Assembly: GCA_949751835.1 (NCBI GenBank)
Contig: CATKHK010000003.1
Coordinates: forward strand, 62,001 to 126,000
Origin: Blepharisma japonicum
Taxonomy: Eukaryota > Ciliophora > Heterotrichea > Heterotrichida > Blepharismidae
Direction of reading: 5' to 3'
DNA: 64,000 bases
Shown here: positions 46,396 to 58,216 of the stretch, piece after piece
How the letters are laid out: each line of letters opens with the position of its first letter
Position numbering within the stretch: position 1 is the first letter of the stretch
Position numbers and translations under genes: made by a program
Notes under the pieces: generated by a model
The model's input: the letters and a program-made list of their open reading frames with translations, nothing else
The model's database searches: none
Told to the model about the DNA's origin: nothing

Positions 46396-47175
46396 TTAAT
46401 TATTTAGCATAATATTTTCAATTATTCCAACTACTTCATCAAAAACTCCAACGTAAAAATGATCACAGTCGAGTGTAAAATGTCCTCTGCATTTTTCTTT
46501 TAACACTTTTACATACTCTAAAGAGTCTGAATAAGGGCAATGTTCATCCTTATGACCATGGATAATATAAATGTCTCCTTTGACTCTCTCACAATAGTGA
46601 TTCATATCTATGCTTATTGTTTCTTCAATCATCTCTCACGTTAGCCTTAGCTTTCCTCCAAAAGCAGTATGGAAAACTTCTTTATTTTGTCTTGCAGATT
46701 CAAATGCTTCCTGCAAAAAAATTGGTAAAATATTCATATGAAATCTAGCTGATAATGATACAATTCTTTTTACTTGGCCATATAAGGCAGAATAAATAAT
46801 TACGCCAATAGCGCACATTGACATCCCAATAATTCCTTCCACCTCATACCCTCTTCCCGTTAAAAAATTCACAGCATCATTTATATCATGTGCATCACTT
46901 ATATAGCCTGCAAATGTAAACTCTCCTTGACTATTTCCATTTCCGCTGTACTCGAATTTAAATGTATTTACATTTAAATGATCATACAAAAACCCGCATA
47001 AGATAAAAACTCCAGGAGGCCACATTTGGTTAATGATCCAGATCCTTTTGTCGTCAGGTTTTTTTATTGAAATGTTATAGGCTAACTGCAAGCCATTTCG
47101 ATTTGTAAAATAATTGATATTGCTACTAGAGTCTTGAATAAGATAGCTAGAAATGATTTCTGTTATAGATGACAT
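46396..47175 (-). CDS. Alpha/beta-hydrolase paralogue 6, triad intact
   Basis: 259 residues, one TGA (Trp) at 46633-46635. Elbow GMSMCAIG, acid loop GHKDEHCP, His block DCDHFYV. The substrate-pocket regions differ from paralogue 4 mainly in the N-terminal leader and around ILPIFLQEAFESARQ. Predicted active. Confidence 0.87.
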
Positions 47176-47379
47176 ATTGAGAAGTGAAATTATTAGAAAT
47201 CACTTTTTATGCCATTTAACCTTGAAACCATTTGTTAATTCTAAATTATAACTGTTTAGAATTAAAGATAAGAATTATATTCTAATACTTCCTTATCACA
47301 AAATTTCACCCTAGTAACAATTTTAGAATGCAATTGAAAATCATGAATTTTAGAGAATTTGTTCGAAAACCATTTTTTT

Positions 47380-47560
47380 TATATTTAATTAATGCTTTTA
47401 CAAATAAGTTCAACTATCCCATCCAATGCTCTAGTATGTGTGCCACTTTAGCGCAATTTTGTATCTCTTTTTAAGCTTCTTCAGAATATATTAAAGAGCC
47501 TGAATATGGAATTATTCACTGCTTCTCATGGAGATCTAAAGCTAATTGGGGCACCGAAGT
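47380..47560 (-). pseudogene. Hydrolase C-terminal relic in spacer
   Basis: About 170 bp resemble the 3' coding end of the array genes (equivalents of the DE..P acid loop and KCKGHF...CDH segments) with indels and stops. It is an old dead copy between paralogues 6 and 7. Confidence 0.55.
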
Positions 47561-47697
47561 TAATTTTTAGAACCAAAAATTGATGAGATTTCGATTAAAC
47601 TTGCCAATAAATTTTTATAAATAAAGAAAAAATATTTAACAATCTTTATTTGTATTCTTACTATCCATAGGTCAAGTATTAAAAATTTAACTTTGCA

Positions 47698-48471
47698 TTA
47701 GCTTTTCGAAATAATATTTTCAATTATTTCAATAACTTCATCAAACACATCAAAGTATAAATGATCGCAGTTTAACGTAAAATATCCTTTGCATTTTTCA
47801 TTTAGCGCTTTTACATATTCCAAAGAATCTCCATAAGGGCACAGTTCATCCTCATTGCCATGGAATATATAAATATCTCCATGGGCTCTTTCACAGTAAA
47901 ATTTCATGTCAGTGTTTATTGTCTCTTCAACCATGTCTCATGTAAATTTCCACTGAGAGCCAACACCTATGTGAACAATTTCTCTCTCCTGTCTAACTAT
48001 TTCTGCTGTTTCATTCATAAAAAATGGTAAAATATTCATATGAAATCTCCCAGATAGTGCAAGAATGTTTTTAACTTGGCCATATAAAGCAGAATAAATA
48101 ATCACACTTGGTGCAGCTTTTGAATGACCTATTATTCCTTCTACTTCGTATCCTTTAGAATTTAAAAATTTCACTGCGTCATCAATATCATTTGCATCTC
48201 TAACTAGACCTCCAAATGAGTGTTCGCCTTGACTATTTTCGCAGCCTGTGAAGTCAAATTTAAATGTATTTACATTTAAGTTTTCATGCAAATATTGATT
48301 TATTATAAAAAGCTGCGAAGGCCAGTTTTCGCAAATAATCCAGATATTTTTTAGTTTAGGATTTTTTATCGAAATGCTATAGGCTAAGTTCAGACCACTT
48401 CGATTTGTAAAATAATTAATAGTGTCGTCCATAATTCTGCTTATTAGTCCACTATCCATGAAGCTCGACAT
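47698..48471 (-). CDS. Alpha/beta-hydrolase paralogue 7, triad intact
   Basis: 257 residues, one TGA (Trp) at 47935-47937. The elbow is the classical GHSKAAPS; acid loop GNEDELCP and NCDHLYF are kept. The PS after the elbow is shared with paralogues 1 and 3, so this may resemble the active ancestor of those two inactive copies. Predicted active. Confidence 0.87.
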
Positions 48472-49742
48472 ATTAACATTACAATAATGAATTGAATTTA
48501 ATAAATTATTGGAAAATAAAATAATCTTTCACTCGAAACTAGGAAAAGATCTATGCTGACCTTAAACTGTTAAAAAATATGACATTAAGATAGCTTATGT
48601 AGCTGTAACCTTTTTTTTATTTTGCAAATAAAAGAAGAATTAAACTTCAGCTTTCATTTATCTATGATTGAGGGTTATAGCTATACCACATTCTCAATAG
48701 TTTATACTCTGAATGGAAAGACTCTAAAATTATTTACTAATAGACTTAACTAGTAGCAGATTCTGCGCAGTTCATTAGTTATTAAAATAAATATGGTGAG
48801 GCTGCGTGAAGATACTATGGCTTTTGAGTTAGTAGAAGCTTTAATTTCTTAGGATTAAGAGAATAATTTAGGCTAACCTTAACACAAGGAATATGTTTTT
48901 AAAAGCACAGCACATAGCAACTATTTTTAGAATGATATAAATAGGAACGAAAGAGGGATTTTATCATAAGATAGATGCTGGTGATAAATTATCATCATTA
49001 TTTTATTAAATTTAAATATTTATGCTAAAATATGAATATTTTGTTTTGGAGAGTTATTTCTTTAAATATGAAGCTTTCTTAGCATTTAAAAATAATCCAA
49101 ATAAAATAAGGCGAAATAGTTAAAAATTTCAAGAGACTTGAGAATTTTGCTTAATAATTCCTCTATAGCGATTAAATGGTATCCTCTCAACTATCTCGCA
49201 GCAGCAAATTCATCTTCATTCATATTTTGATGCAAAATTTTGCATATTCCAAAAATTGAAATTGATTTAATAAATAATAAATAGTTTTTTAACTGAAATA
49301 GAGCTTGCTCCTTTTGATCTATAAAGCAGAAATAATATGCTATCGCCGAAGCTTATGAGCTAGATTATCATCATAATTCTGCCATAATTTTGAATTTTTT
49401 GAAATCAGATGTCTATAATATTTCTGCATTTATTAATTATTATAACTCTCAATTGAATTATAAAACCATAATTCGATAATTTAAATACAAATATAAATAT
49501 AGATTTATCCTATTGCCAGCAATATTTTTATTTAATTGAAATTTAAAGCTCGATAATTTTAATGTTAAATATCCGCTGAAAGCATGATTAATTTTAAAAG
49601 CAATTTTTAAATAATTTATTTGCGCTTTCTAAATAACTTCAATGGAAAACTCCAAATGTTGTAATATTTAATAATTGAAAATTCAAAGCATGTTGCATAA
49701 AAATTAATTATTTATTTTTATTAGTATATATAATAAGTATAT
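48472..49742. other. Long array spacer with possible TPR relics
   Basis: 1.27 kb without a gene. Plus-strand 49105-49170 resembles the pre-TPR region of the 39514 gene (CGAAAT...AAATTTCAAG...CTTGAGAA), and 49290-49390 has TPR-like words in shifting frames. This suggests a decayed TPR gene copy. Similar words recur near 50785-51090. Confidence 0.35.
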
Positions 49743-50459
49743 TTATGATATGATTTGCTCTATGACTTCTAAGACCTCATCTAAAATTCCAATAAAGAAA
49801 TGATCACAATTGAAAGAATATGTGCCTTTGCATTTTTCGTTTAATTCCCATACAATATCTAATGACTCTAAATAAGAGCAAAACTGATCATTTAATCCGT
49901 AAATAACATAAATATTTCCACAAGCTCTTTCACAATAATATTTCATATCAATTCTATATGTTTCTTCAATCATTTCTCACGAGAAATTATAATCTTGCCC
50001 AAAAGCATTATAAATCATTCCATTGCTATTTTTAAGAGTTTCAAGATTTGCTTGTAAAAAATCTGGGAGCTCATTCATATTGAATTTTGGCGATATTGAT
50101 ATAATAGTTTTTACTTGGCCATATAAACCAGCATAAAGAATTACGCTGGTTCCATATTTCGACCCTCCTATAATCCCTTCAACTGTATATCCTTTAGAGA
50201 TTAAAAAATTGACAGCATCATCTAAATCATCTGCATCCTTAGCATACTTGAGAAACACTCTCTCTCCTTGGCTTCTTCCTTCGCCAGTTAAATCTAGCTT
50301 ACAAACATTTGCATCAAGATATTGATAAATAAACTCAGAAAAGTAAAATATCTCTGATGGATACAATGCACACACAATATAAATCTTTTTATCATCTGGG
50401 TATTTTATTGAAAAGTTGCAAGCCAATTGCAATCCATTTCGGTTTGTGAAAAACTCCAT
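49743..50459 (-). CDS. Alpha/beta-hydrolase paralogue 8, triad intact
   Basis: 238 residues starting directly with MEFFTNRNG, one TGA (Trp) at 49974-49976. Elbow GGSKYGTS, acid loop GLNDQFCS, His block NCDHFFI. Elbow GxSKYGTS is shared with paralogues 12 and 13, marking a subgroup. Predicted active. Confidence 0.87.
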
Positions 50460-51172
50460 AAATGTAATCTATTATATAGATTGAATTGAATATCAGTAAT
50501 AATGAAAAATTAAAGATATATAATAGTAAATCTGTACAATATTTATTAGTTATTCATAACTTAAGACTCTTATTTTTGATTTATTCAAAACAGCATGCAT
50601 CGATAACTTCAGGTTTAAAAGCTAATTGCAATATGAATTTTTAAACAAAATACACAATGAGAATATGATGATTGGAAGTAATATATTTTCTTGCAAAATG
50701 CTTGATTTTGAGAAAAATATATTGATATCAGAATATAGCATTTTTTACTTTTTATTCTGTGATGCTGCTATTTAGCATTGCCTGAATATGAAGCATGCCA
50801 CTTTTTGATCTATAAGTATAACAAAGCCATTAAAATAGCTATTTACTATCACTCGCTCAATAAAATTCAATACATAGTCCAATAAATTAGATATTCTGAA
50901 AATTATTAAATTTGCAAAATAACAAATCTATTTCAAGTAATAAAGAAAAAATGCTGTCTATTATAAAATATTAAAGATAGATATTGAATTACTTTAAAAA
51001 ATTAGTATGCATAAGGATAAGAATTTAAATAATAATCTCTCTGCCAGTTACTAATTTTAATACGAATATAAGTTAGATAATTCAGAAAACAACATTTTTA
51101 ATCGTAAAGTTATCGATGCATCAGTTCAAATTATTATAAAAAATATAATGGATCAATATTATTTTATCTTAC
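50460..51172. other. Array spacer
   Basis: AT-rich. Some plus-strand words resemble TPR coding sequence (near 50790-50850). The 3' flank of hydrolase 9 (about 51140-51172) has ATGGATCAATATTATTTTAT, which recurs after paralogues 10 and 11. Confidence 0.35.
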
Positions 51173-51895
51173 TTATTGATTAGAAATAATTTTTTCAATT
51201 ATCTCAACCACTTCATCAAAAAGTCCAATAAAAAATTCATCACAATTTAATGTGTATATCCCTTTGCATTTTTGTTTTAATTCCTTCGAATATTCTTCCG
51301 CATCAGAAGGAGGGCAGAAAGTATCCAAATATCCATGAATAATGTAAATATCTCCTATAGCCCTCTCACAAAAATATTTCATATCAGTATTTTTGAAATC
51401 TTCTATCATATCTCGTGAACATTTTCACAATTTTCCAAAAACATTATCAATAACTTCGGTATTATCCATAAGCCTATCATTATTCACTTGTAAAAATTCA
51501 GGAAGAGTGCTCATATTGTATCTTGGAGATATTGATATAATTTTTTTTACATTTCCATATAAGGCTGAATAAATCATTAAACTAACAGCAGGTTTGTATT
51601 GCCCAATAATTCCTTCGATTTCATAGCCTCTAGAAGCAAGAAATTTAACGGCGTCATCTATATCTCCTGCGTCCCTTGCAAATGCAGCATATGAATGCTC
51701 TCCTTGACTATTTCCATTTCCAGTAAAGTCTAATTTGACAGTATTTGCATCGAGATACTCATAAATAAACTCACCTAAGAAAAAGAGCTCAGGAATGCAC
51801 ATTGGGCAAACGATATAGATTTTTTTATCTTCTGGGTATTTTATTGAAACATAGTAAGCCAATTGCAATCCGTAGCGGTTTGTAAAATATTCCAT
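51173..51895 (-). CDS. Alpha/beta-hydrolase paralogue 9, predicted pseudoenzyme
   Basis: 240 residues, one TGA (Trp) at 51422-51424, otherwise fully open. The nucleophile elbow is GQYKPAVS, with Tyr replacing Ser, and the His block is NCDEFFI, with Glu replacing His; Asp of GYLDTFCP remains. Both changes also occur in paralogue 11 (Tyr with Gln). The frame and fold residues are well kept, so it is likely a selected non-catalytic protein rather than a dying gene. Confidence 0.86.
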
Positions 51896-52025
51896 GAAAC
51901 TATTATATTAATTTTATAATAATAAAAAATTTTGCTTTTAATTTATTACTTTATACAAATTCTTAACTTTTTCGGATTTATAAGGACTAGAGATTATAGT
52001 TTCAAAACCAGAATTTTCAATAAAT

Positions 52026-52084
52026 TCAATAATAAAATGAGATATCAACCATCTTTTATATCATTAAATTGCAAAATTTTTGTT
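52026..52084 (-). promoter_or_regulatory. Conserved block upstream of hydrolase 9
   Basis: About 60 bp (AATAAAATGAGATATC...CCAT...ATCATTAAATTGCAAAATT) found at nearly the same distance, roughly 120-190 bp, upstream of the starts of paralogues 9, 10 and 11. It is more similar between copies than the surrounding spacers appear to be. A promoter or UTR element is inferred. Confidence 0.45.
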
Positions 52085-52144
52085 TTATTTTTAAGTTCAA
52101 ATTAGGATTAGAAAATTGTAATATCATTAAAGTTTTGCTTAATT

Positions 52145-52235
52145 TTGGTGACAGGGCTGCCTTCCAGATTACTCTGGTCTGCTCGGAGTACTCCACGGTC
52201 TTGCTTTGGACCATCATAAAATCGGTGCACTAGGA
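52145..52235. other. GC-rich island with three small hairpins
   Basis: About 90 bp of roughly balanced base composition in AT-rich DNA. It contains CCAGA-TTAC-TCTGG (52164-52177), the perfect palindrome GGAGTACTCC (52185-52194) and a GGTC/GGACC pair just after. Serial hairpins suggest a structured RNA or a mobile-element end. No tRNA pattern (no T-loop) and no known family seen. Confidence 0.4.
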
Positions 52236-52551
52236 ATACTAATAAAATATTTAAAAAATTAGATCTATCTCTTTTTATAAATTAAATTTTTGACATAAAT
52301 AAGAGTGACTTTATAATTTCAGCATTTTCTAAGAATAATATAGATTTTTCTGAAATATTATCATGAAAATGAATTATATAGCAATCTGTCACCAATTGAT
52401 GATTTTAATTCTAATATAAGTTCAATAATTCAAAAAAAGCATTTGTAATCATATATGTCTATGCATTGCTTAAATCAAATCCAATTTATAAATTCAAACT
52501 CTCATAAAAAACATAATGCATCAATATTATTTTATTTAAAAAGCCCATTTA

Positions 52552-53268
52552 CTAATCTGAAATAATTTTTTCTATTAGCTCAACTACTTCATCAAAAAGT
52601 CCAATAAAAAATTCATCACTATTTAATGTATATATCCCCTTGCATTTTTCTTTTAATTCCTTCGAATACTCTTCCGCGTCAGAAGGAGGGCAGAAAGTAT
52701 CTGAATCCCCATGAATAATGTAAATATCTCCCATAACAATTTCACAATAATATTTCATTTCAGTGCTTTTGACTTCTTCCATCATTTCTCGTGAGCATCT
52801 TCACTCCTTTCCAAAAACATTATGAATAACTTCCGTATTTTCCATAAGCATTTCATTATTATGTAAAAATCCAGGCAGAGTTCTCATATTGTATCTTGGA
52901 GATATAGATATAATTGTTTTAACATTTCCATATAAGGCTGAATAAATAATTGAGCTGACAGCAGATCTGCAATGTCCAATAATTCCTTCAATTTTGTAAC
53001 CTCTAGAAGCAAGAAAATTAACAGCGTCATCTATATCTTCAGCGTCTCTTTCAAATTCAGCATATGAATGCTCTCCTTGACTATTTCCATTTCCAGTAAA
53101 GTCTAATTTGAAACAATTTGCATCGAGATGCTCATAAATAAACTCTACTAAGGAAAATAACTCAGGAATACACATTGGGCAAATGATGTAAATTTTTTTA
53201 TCTTCTGGGTGTTTTATGGAGATATAGTAAGCCAATTGTAGCCCATAGCGATTTGTAAAATATTCCAT
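52552..53268 (-). CDS. Alpha/beta-hydrolase paralogue 10, altered triad
   Basis: 238 residues, one TGA (Trp) at 52798-52800. The elbow is GHCRSAVS, with Cys at the nucleophile position, and the His block is NSDEFFI, with Glu for His. Cys could in principle act as nucleophile but lacks the usual His partner, so it is probably inactive. Paired with paralogues 9 and 11 in a recent triplet. Confidence 0.86.
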
Positions 53269-54027
53269 GAAATTATTATATTATTTTTTATAATAAAAGA
53301 AACTGATTTTAATTAACTAGAAAACCGAATACTTTTTATATGAGTTAAGTTTGGATTATAGAGATATCAAGAAACTCTTTATAATTTCAATAATAAAATG
53401 AGATATCGACCATTTTTTTTATCATTAAATTGCAAAATTTTTGTATTATTTTAAAGCTCAAATTAGATCAAATTTTATAATGGTCAATTACCTAGAAATA
53501 TAATTTTTTATTGTTACTCTAAATAAATTTTATCAATATTATGTTCAGATAATATGAAAACTGAGCATCATTATCATAATATAGCTAAAAGAATATATTA
53601 TCTTAACTCAATATATTTTATCTAAACTAAAAATATCTTATCTTTGTTACAAAGATATTATATTAATTTATTGGCTATCTAGATTAATACATCTAATTAT
53701 AATAATAACATTTTTCCTAAAAAGATTAAATTTCGCATATAAATACATCTTCTTAGCAGATAATTAAAATAGCTTTTATAGTGAGAGAATTATCTTTTTT
53801 CTCAATATTCTTTATTTTAAGAAATAATATTAGATTTCTTATAATTAATTGATCATAAAAACGGTTATAAATAATAATAATAGCTTAGTCATTGCTGATT
53901 TACTATAATTAAGCTCAATAATATATTTAAAATAAAGGCCTTTTATTACTACAACTATCTCTGTAAATTTCTCAGTTCAAAATCTTAAAAAATGGATCAA
54001 TATTATTTTATTCAAAATAAAAGCTGC
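53269..54027. other. Array spacer
   Basis: AT-rich spacer that contains the conserved block of paralogue 10 (53387-53444) and, at its far end, the repeated 3' flank ATGGATCAATATTATTTTAT of paralogue 11 (near 53992). Confidence 0.4.
53387..53444 (-). promoter_or_regulatory. Conserved block upstream of hydrolase 10
   Basis: Second copy of the block described at 52026-52084, about 120-175 bp upstream of the start codon. Confidence 0.45.
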
Positions 54028-54750
54028 TTAATTATCAGAAATAATTTTTTCAATTAACTCAACTACTTCATCAAAAACTCCAATAAAAAATTGATCACTG
54101 TTTAGTGTATATATCCCTTTGCATTTTTCTTTTAATTCTTTCGAATACTCTTTCGCGTCAGAAGGAGGGCAGAAAGTATCTGAATCCCCATGAATAATGT
54201 AAATATCTCCTGTAACCCTTTCACAATAATATTTCATATCAGTATTTTTGAATTCCTCCATCATTTCTCGTGAGCATATTCACTCTCTTCCAAAACCAGT
54301 GTGAATAACTTCAGTATTTTCCATAAGCACTTCATTATTAAGCTGTAAAAATTCAGGAAGAGTGCTCATATTGTATCTAGGGGATATTGATATAATTGTT
54401 TTTACATTTCCATATAAGGCTGAATAAATAATTGAACTAATAGCAGGTTTGTATTGTCCAATAATTCCTTCGATTTCATAGCCTCTAGAAGCCAGAAATT
54501 TAACGGCGTCATCTATATCTCCAGCATCTCTTACAAATCCAGCATATGAATGATCTCCTTGACTATTTCCATTTCCAGTAAAGTCTAATTTGAAAGTATT
54601 TGCATCGAGATACTCATAAATAAACTCACTTAAGAAAAAGAGCTCAGGAGGCCACATTGGGCAAATGATATAGATTTTTTTATCTTCTGGGTGTTTTATC
54701 GAAATATAGTAAGCCAATTGTAGTCCATAGCGATTTGTAAAATATTCCAT
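54028..54750 (-). CDS. Alpha/beta-hydrolase paralogue 11, predicted pseudoenzyme
   Basis: 240 residues from MEYFTNRYG, one TGA (Trp) at 54277-54279. The frame stays open a further 11 codons upstream but without an ATG. Elbow GQYKPAIS (Tyr for Ser) and NSDQFFI (Gln for His), with Asp of GDSDTFCP kept. Very similar to paralogue 9 in the N-terminal half and to paralogue 10 in the C-terminal half, which suggests gene conversion or unequal crossing-over. Confidence 0.86.
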
Positions 54751-55509
54751 GAAACTATTATATTTATTTTTATAATAATACAAATAATTGCTTTTTAATT
54801 TATTACTTTTTATAAGAGTTAATTTTTTCAGATTTATATAGATTAGAGATTATGGTTTAAATCAGACAACTTTTTATAATTTCAATAATAAAGTGAATAT
54901 CAACCATTTTTTTTATCATTAAATTGCAAAATTATTGTATTGTTTGGAAACAGTTAATATTAGAAATTGCTATATCAGATTTTTGAGCTTTATTTTGAAA
55001 AAAGAATAATTCAATTTTATTGTGGCCAACCACCCAGATGCTTATAATTTTTTATTAAATTTTATTTTGATTCCAAATAAATTTTATCAATATTTATGTT
55101 TAGATAATAGTTACAAAAATAATTATTGGAATTAAATTGCAAATATCAATTTTTGAATCTTTATGATAATAATTTTTGCATTTTTTATTTTATTTGTATA
55201 TCAGTATGGTTTTAAATATGAAACTACCTGAATAGAATATTTGCAAGAGAAGTTATTATATTGTTAGACCAATATATTTCTAATTTTTCTTATACATTTG
55301 TTGATTAAAAGAATTATTTATTAGAGTTTGCAAAGTACGAATTAGTGATATTACTCTGCATTTCCATATATCACATTTTTATTAACGTTCAAAATCAAAT
55401 AAGCCATATATCTAAAAAAATCATATTATAAAATAAATAAGAAAAACATTTTTAGTAGCTTCTATAAACGAAACATGCTACTTGTGATTAAATAAAAAAT
55501 AATAAATAA
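54751..55509. other. Array spacer
   Basis: AT-rich spacer with the conserved block of paralogue 11 at 54882-54939; nothing else recognised. Confidence 0.4.
54882..54939 (-). promoter_or_regulatory. Conserved block upstream of hydrolase 11
   Basis: Third copy of the block described at 52026-52084, about 130-190 bp upstream of the start codon. Confidence 0.45.
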
Positions 55510-56232
55510 TTAATTCTCAGATATAATTTTTTCAATAATCTCTATTACCTCATCAAAGATACCTATAAAAAAATGATCACCATTTAGAATATAGTATCCT
55601 TTGCATTTTTCTTTTAACTCCCTTACGTATTCTCTAGCTTCTGAAACTGGAATAAATTCATCAGACTCTCCATGAATGATATAAATATCCCCTTTAGCTT
55701 TTTCGCAATAATCTTTCATGTTTGTGTTAATTAGCTCATCTACCATTTCTCTTGTGAATTTTCATTCGGTTCCAAAAGCCACATAAACAATTTCATTACC
55801 ATTTCGGACTGCATTAATAGTGCTTTGCATACATTCTGGAATATTGCTTAAATTGTATTTTGGAGACATTGATATAATTGTTTTAATTTCACCATATGTA
55901 CCTGCATAATGAAAAACACTCGTTCCATATCTCGAGCATCCAATAATTCCCACCACAATATAGCCTCTTAAAGTCAAAAATTTTACTGCATCATCTATAT
56001 CATCTGCATCTCTTCTATACCCAGCAAGGCTGTGCTCTCCTTGGCTATTCCCACATCCTGTTAAATCAAGCTTAAAAACATTTGCACTTAAGTTTTCATA
56101 TAAAAATTCAGGTAATAAAAATATTTCTGAAGGATACACAGAAGGAACAATATAAATATTTTTGTCACCTGGATATTTTATTGAGATATTGTAAGCTAAC
56201 CGTAACCCAGAGCGATTTGTAAAATAGTCCAT
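55510..56232 (-). CDS. Alpha/beta-hydrolase paralogue 12, triad intact
   Basis: 240 residues from MDYFTNRSG, one TGA (Trp) at 55759-55761. Elbow GCSRYGTS, acid loop GESDEFIP, His block NGDHFFI. Recently duplicated with paralogue 13: coding and nearby flanking DNA are highly similar. Predicted active. Confidence 0.87.
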
Positions 56233-56589
56233 CACAGAAATTATTGATTTTTAAATAGTTATAGCGATTTTTGTTTATTTTATGAAGAAAAGAGAAATTT
56301 TTGGTTTGTTTTCTTGTGTATTGTATAAAAATTAGATTATCCATCATCATATCTAAAAATAAATGGAGATTTCCAAAAGGATTTTATTAAATTAATTTAT
56401 ATCATCCTGATTAATTGTATGTACAAATATTTCTAATTTTATACAGAATTTTGAATTTTATTGAGAGGAAAAATTATAACCCAAATATTTTGATTGAAAA
56501 TTAAAAAAGGTTGAGCTATAGATAACGAGTACTGAGGGTAACCGAAGATCTAAAAGAATTACTTGAGATAAAATAAAAATAAGAAATAT
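56233..56589. other. Array spacer
   Basis: The part next to the start codon is shared with the region upstream of paralogue 13 (CACAGAAATTATTGATTTT...). No gene. Confidence 0.4.
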
Positions 56590-57312
56590 TTAATTTTCAG
56601 ATATAATTTTTTCAATAATCTCTATTACCTCATCAAAGACACCTATAAAAAAATGATCACTATTTAAACAATAGCTTCCTTTGCATTTTTCTTTTAATTC
56701 CCTTATATATTCTCTTGTATCGAAAGCTGGATTAAACTCATCAGTCTCTCCATAAATGATATAAATATCCCCTTTAGCTCTTTCACAATAATCTTTCATG
56801 TTTGTATTAATCATCTCGTGTATCATTTCTCTTGTGAATTTTCATTCTTTTCCAAAAGCCATATAAACAATCTCATTGCCATTACTGATTGCCTCAAAAT
56901 TGTTTCGCATAAAGTCTGGAAGATTGCTTAAATTGTATTTTGGAGACATTGATATAATTGTTTTAATTTCACCATATATAGCTGCATAATGAATAACGCT
57001 CGTTCCATATTTCGAGCATCCAATAAGCCCTGCCACTGTATGACCTCTTAAAGTCAAAAATTTTACTGCATCATCTATATCATCTGCATCTCTTCTATAC
57101 CCAGCAAGGCTGTGCTCTCCTTGGCTATTTCCATCTCCTGTTAAATCAAGCATAAAAACATTTGCATCTAAATTTTCAAATATAAACTCTGACAATAAAA
57201 ATACTTCTGAAGGGTATACAGAAGTAGTAATATAAATCTTTTTGTCATCTGGATATTTTGTGGAGATATTGAAAGCTAAGCGTAATCCAGAGCGATTTGT
57301 AAAATACTCCAT
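56590..57312 (-). CDS. Alpha/beta-hydrolase paralogue 13, triad intact
   Basis: 240 residues from MEYFTNRSG, one TGA (Trp) at 56842-56844, the same codon position at which paralogue 14 has TGG. Elbow GCSKYGTS, acid loop GETDEFNP and NSDHFFI keep the triad. Predicted active. Confidence 0.87.
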
Positions 57313-58216
57313 CACAGAAATTATTGATTTTAAATAGTTATAGATGATGTTTGTTTATTTGAGGTAGAAAAGAACTTTTTGGTTTATTTTCGCCTCTATT
57401 GTATAAAATGAGACTATTCATCGACATATTAAATATAAATGGAGAATTTTCGAAAATCAATTTTCATTATTACGATAATTGTATGATTATATTGCAAATA
57501 CTACATATTTATAAAAGGAGCTTGCATTATAGCCCGAGTTTGATTTTTCTTTATATTATAAATTTTCCGATTGTAAAAATACGGATAAGTTTAGCCAACC
57601 TATTTTGGTCAAATCAGCTCCAAAGTCAAAAAATAGCTTAGGTTATATTTTTTTGTAATTAGAAAAAATTATAAACTTGAATATCTTAATTTATTTAAAA
57701 ATTAAAAGTGAAAAATTCAAAGATTGTTCAGGAAAATATCTAATATTACAGTTTGCTCATTTAAGAAATAGAAAGGTATTTGATAATTATAAAAATTAAA
57801 GGTTTTATGCTTTTTGATGAAAATACAAGTACTCAATAAAAATTTGATTTAATAATTTAGAAGTTTGAAGATATCAGCTACTAAATTAAATAACAATAAT
57901 TAAATCCTAAACATAATGAAAATATCAGAAAATTTATCATTCTTTATTAGGCTTTTTTTATTATTAAACCGATAAGGATGCCAACCATGATTTTTCTTAT
58001 TAAATTTTAAAATTTCAGACTCTTTTAAAGCAAATATGAACTATATGATAACAAATAAGTTTTATTTGTTTGTCTATTTTATTTAGAAACATAAAGATAT
58101 ATCAAACTAAAATAATATGTTTTTAACATTATCATGCCATAAAAGATTATTAACAAATATTATAATAAAAAGCAATAATATATTAAGAAGCAATTAATTA
58201 ATTCTCGTAATATTAA
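57313..58216. other. Array spacer
   Basis: 0.9 kb AT-rich. An 80-codon plus-strand ORF at 57399 has no support from paralogous spacers. No RNA gene seen. Confidence 0.4.

Larger units (their letters stand above)
51896..52551. other. Array spacer
   Basis: Contains the conserved upstream block of paralogue 9 (52026-52084) and the GC-rich island (52145-52235), listed separately. The rest is AT-rich. Confidence 0.4.

Noticed and set aside
52145-52235. tRNA gene in the GC-rich island
   Set aside because: The CCAGA-TTAC-TCTGG hairpin looks like an arm, but there is no T-loop consensus or acceptor-stem pairing.
57399-57641. 80-codon plus-strand ORF upstream of hydrolase 13
   Set aside because: Ile/Leu/Tyr-rich AT-driven composition, no homologue in other array spacers.
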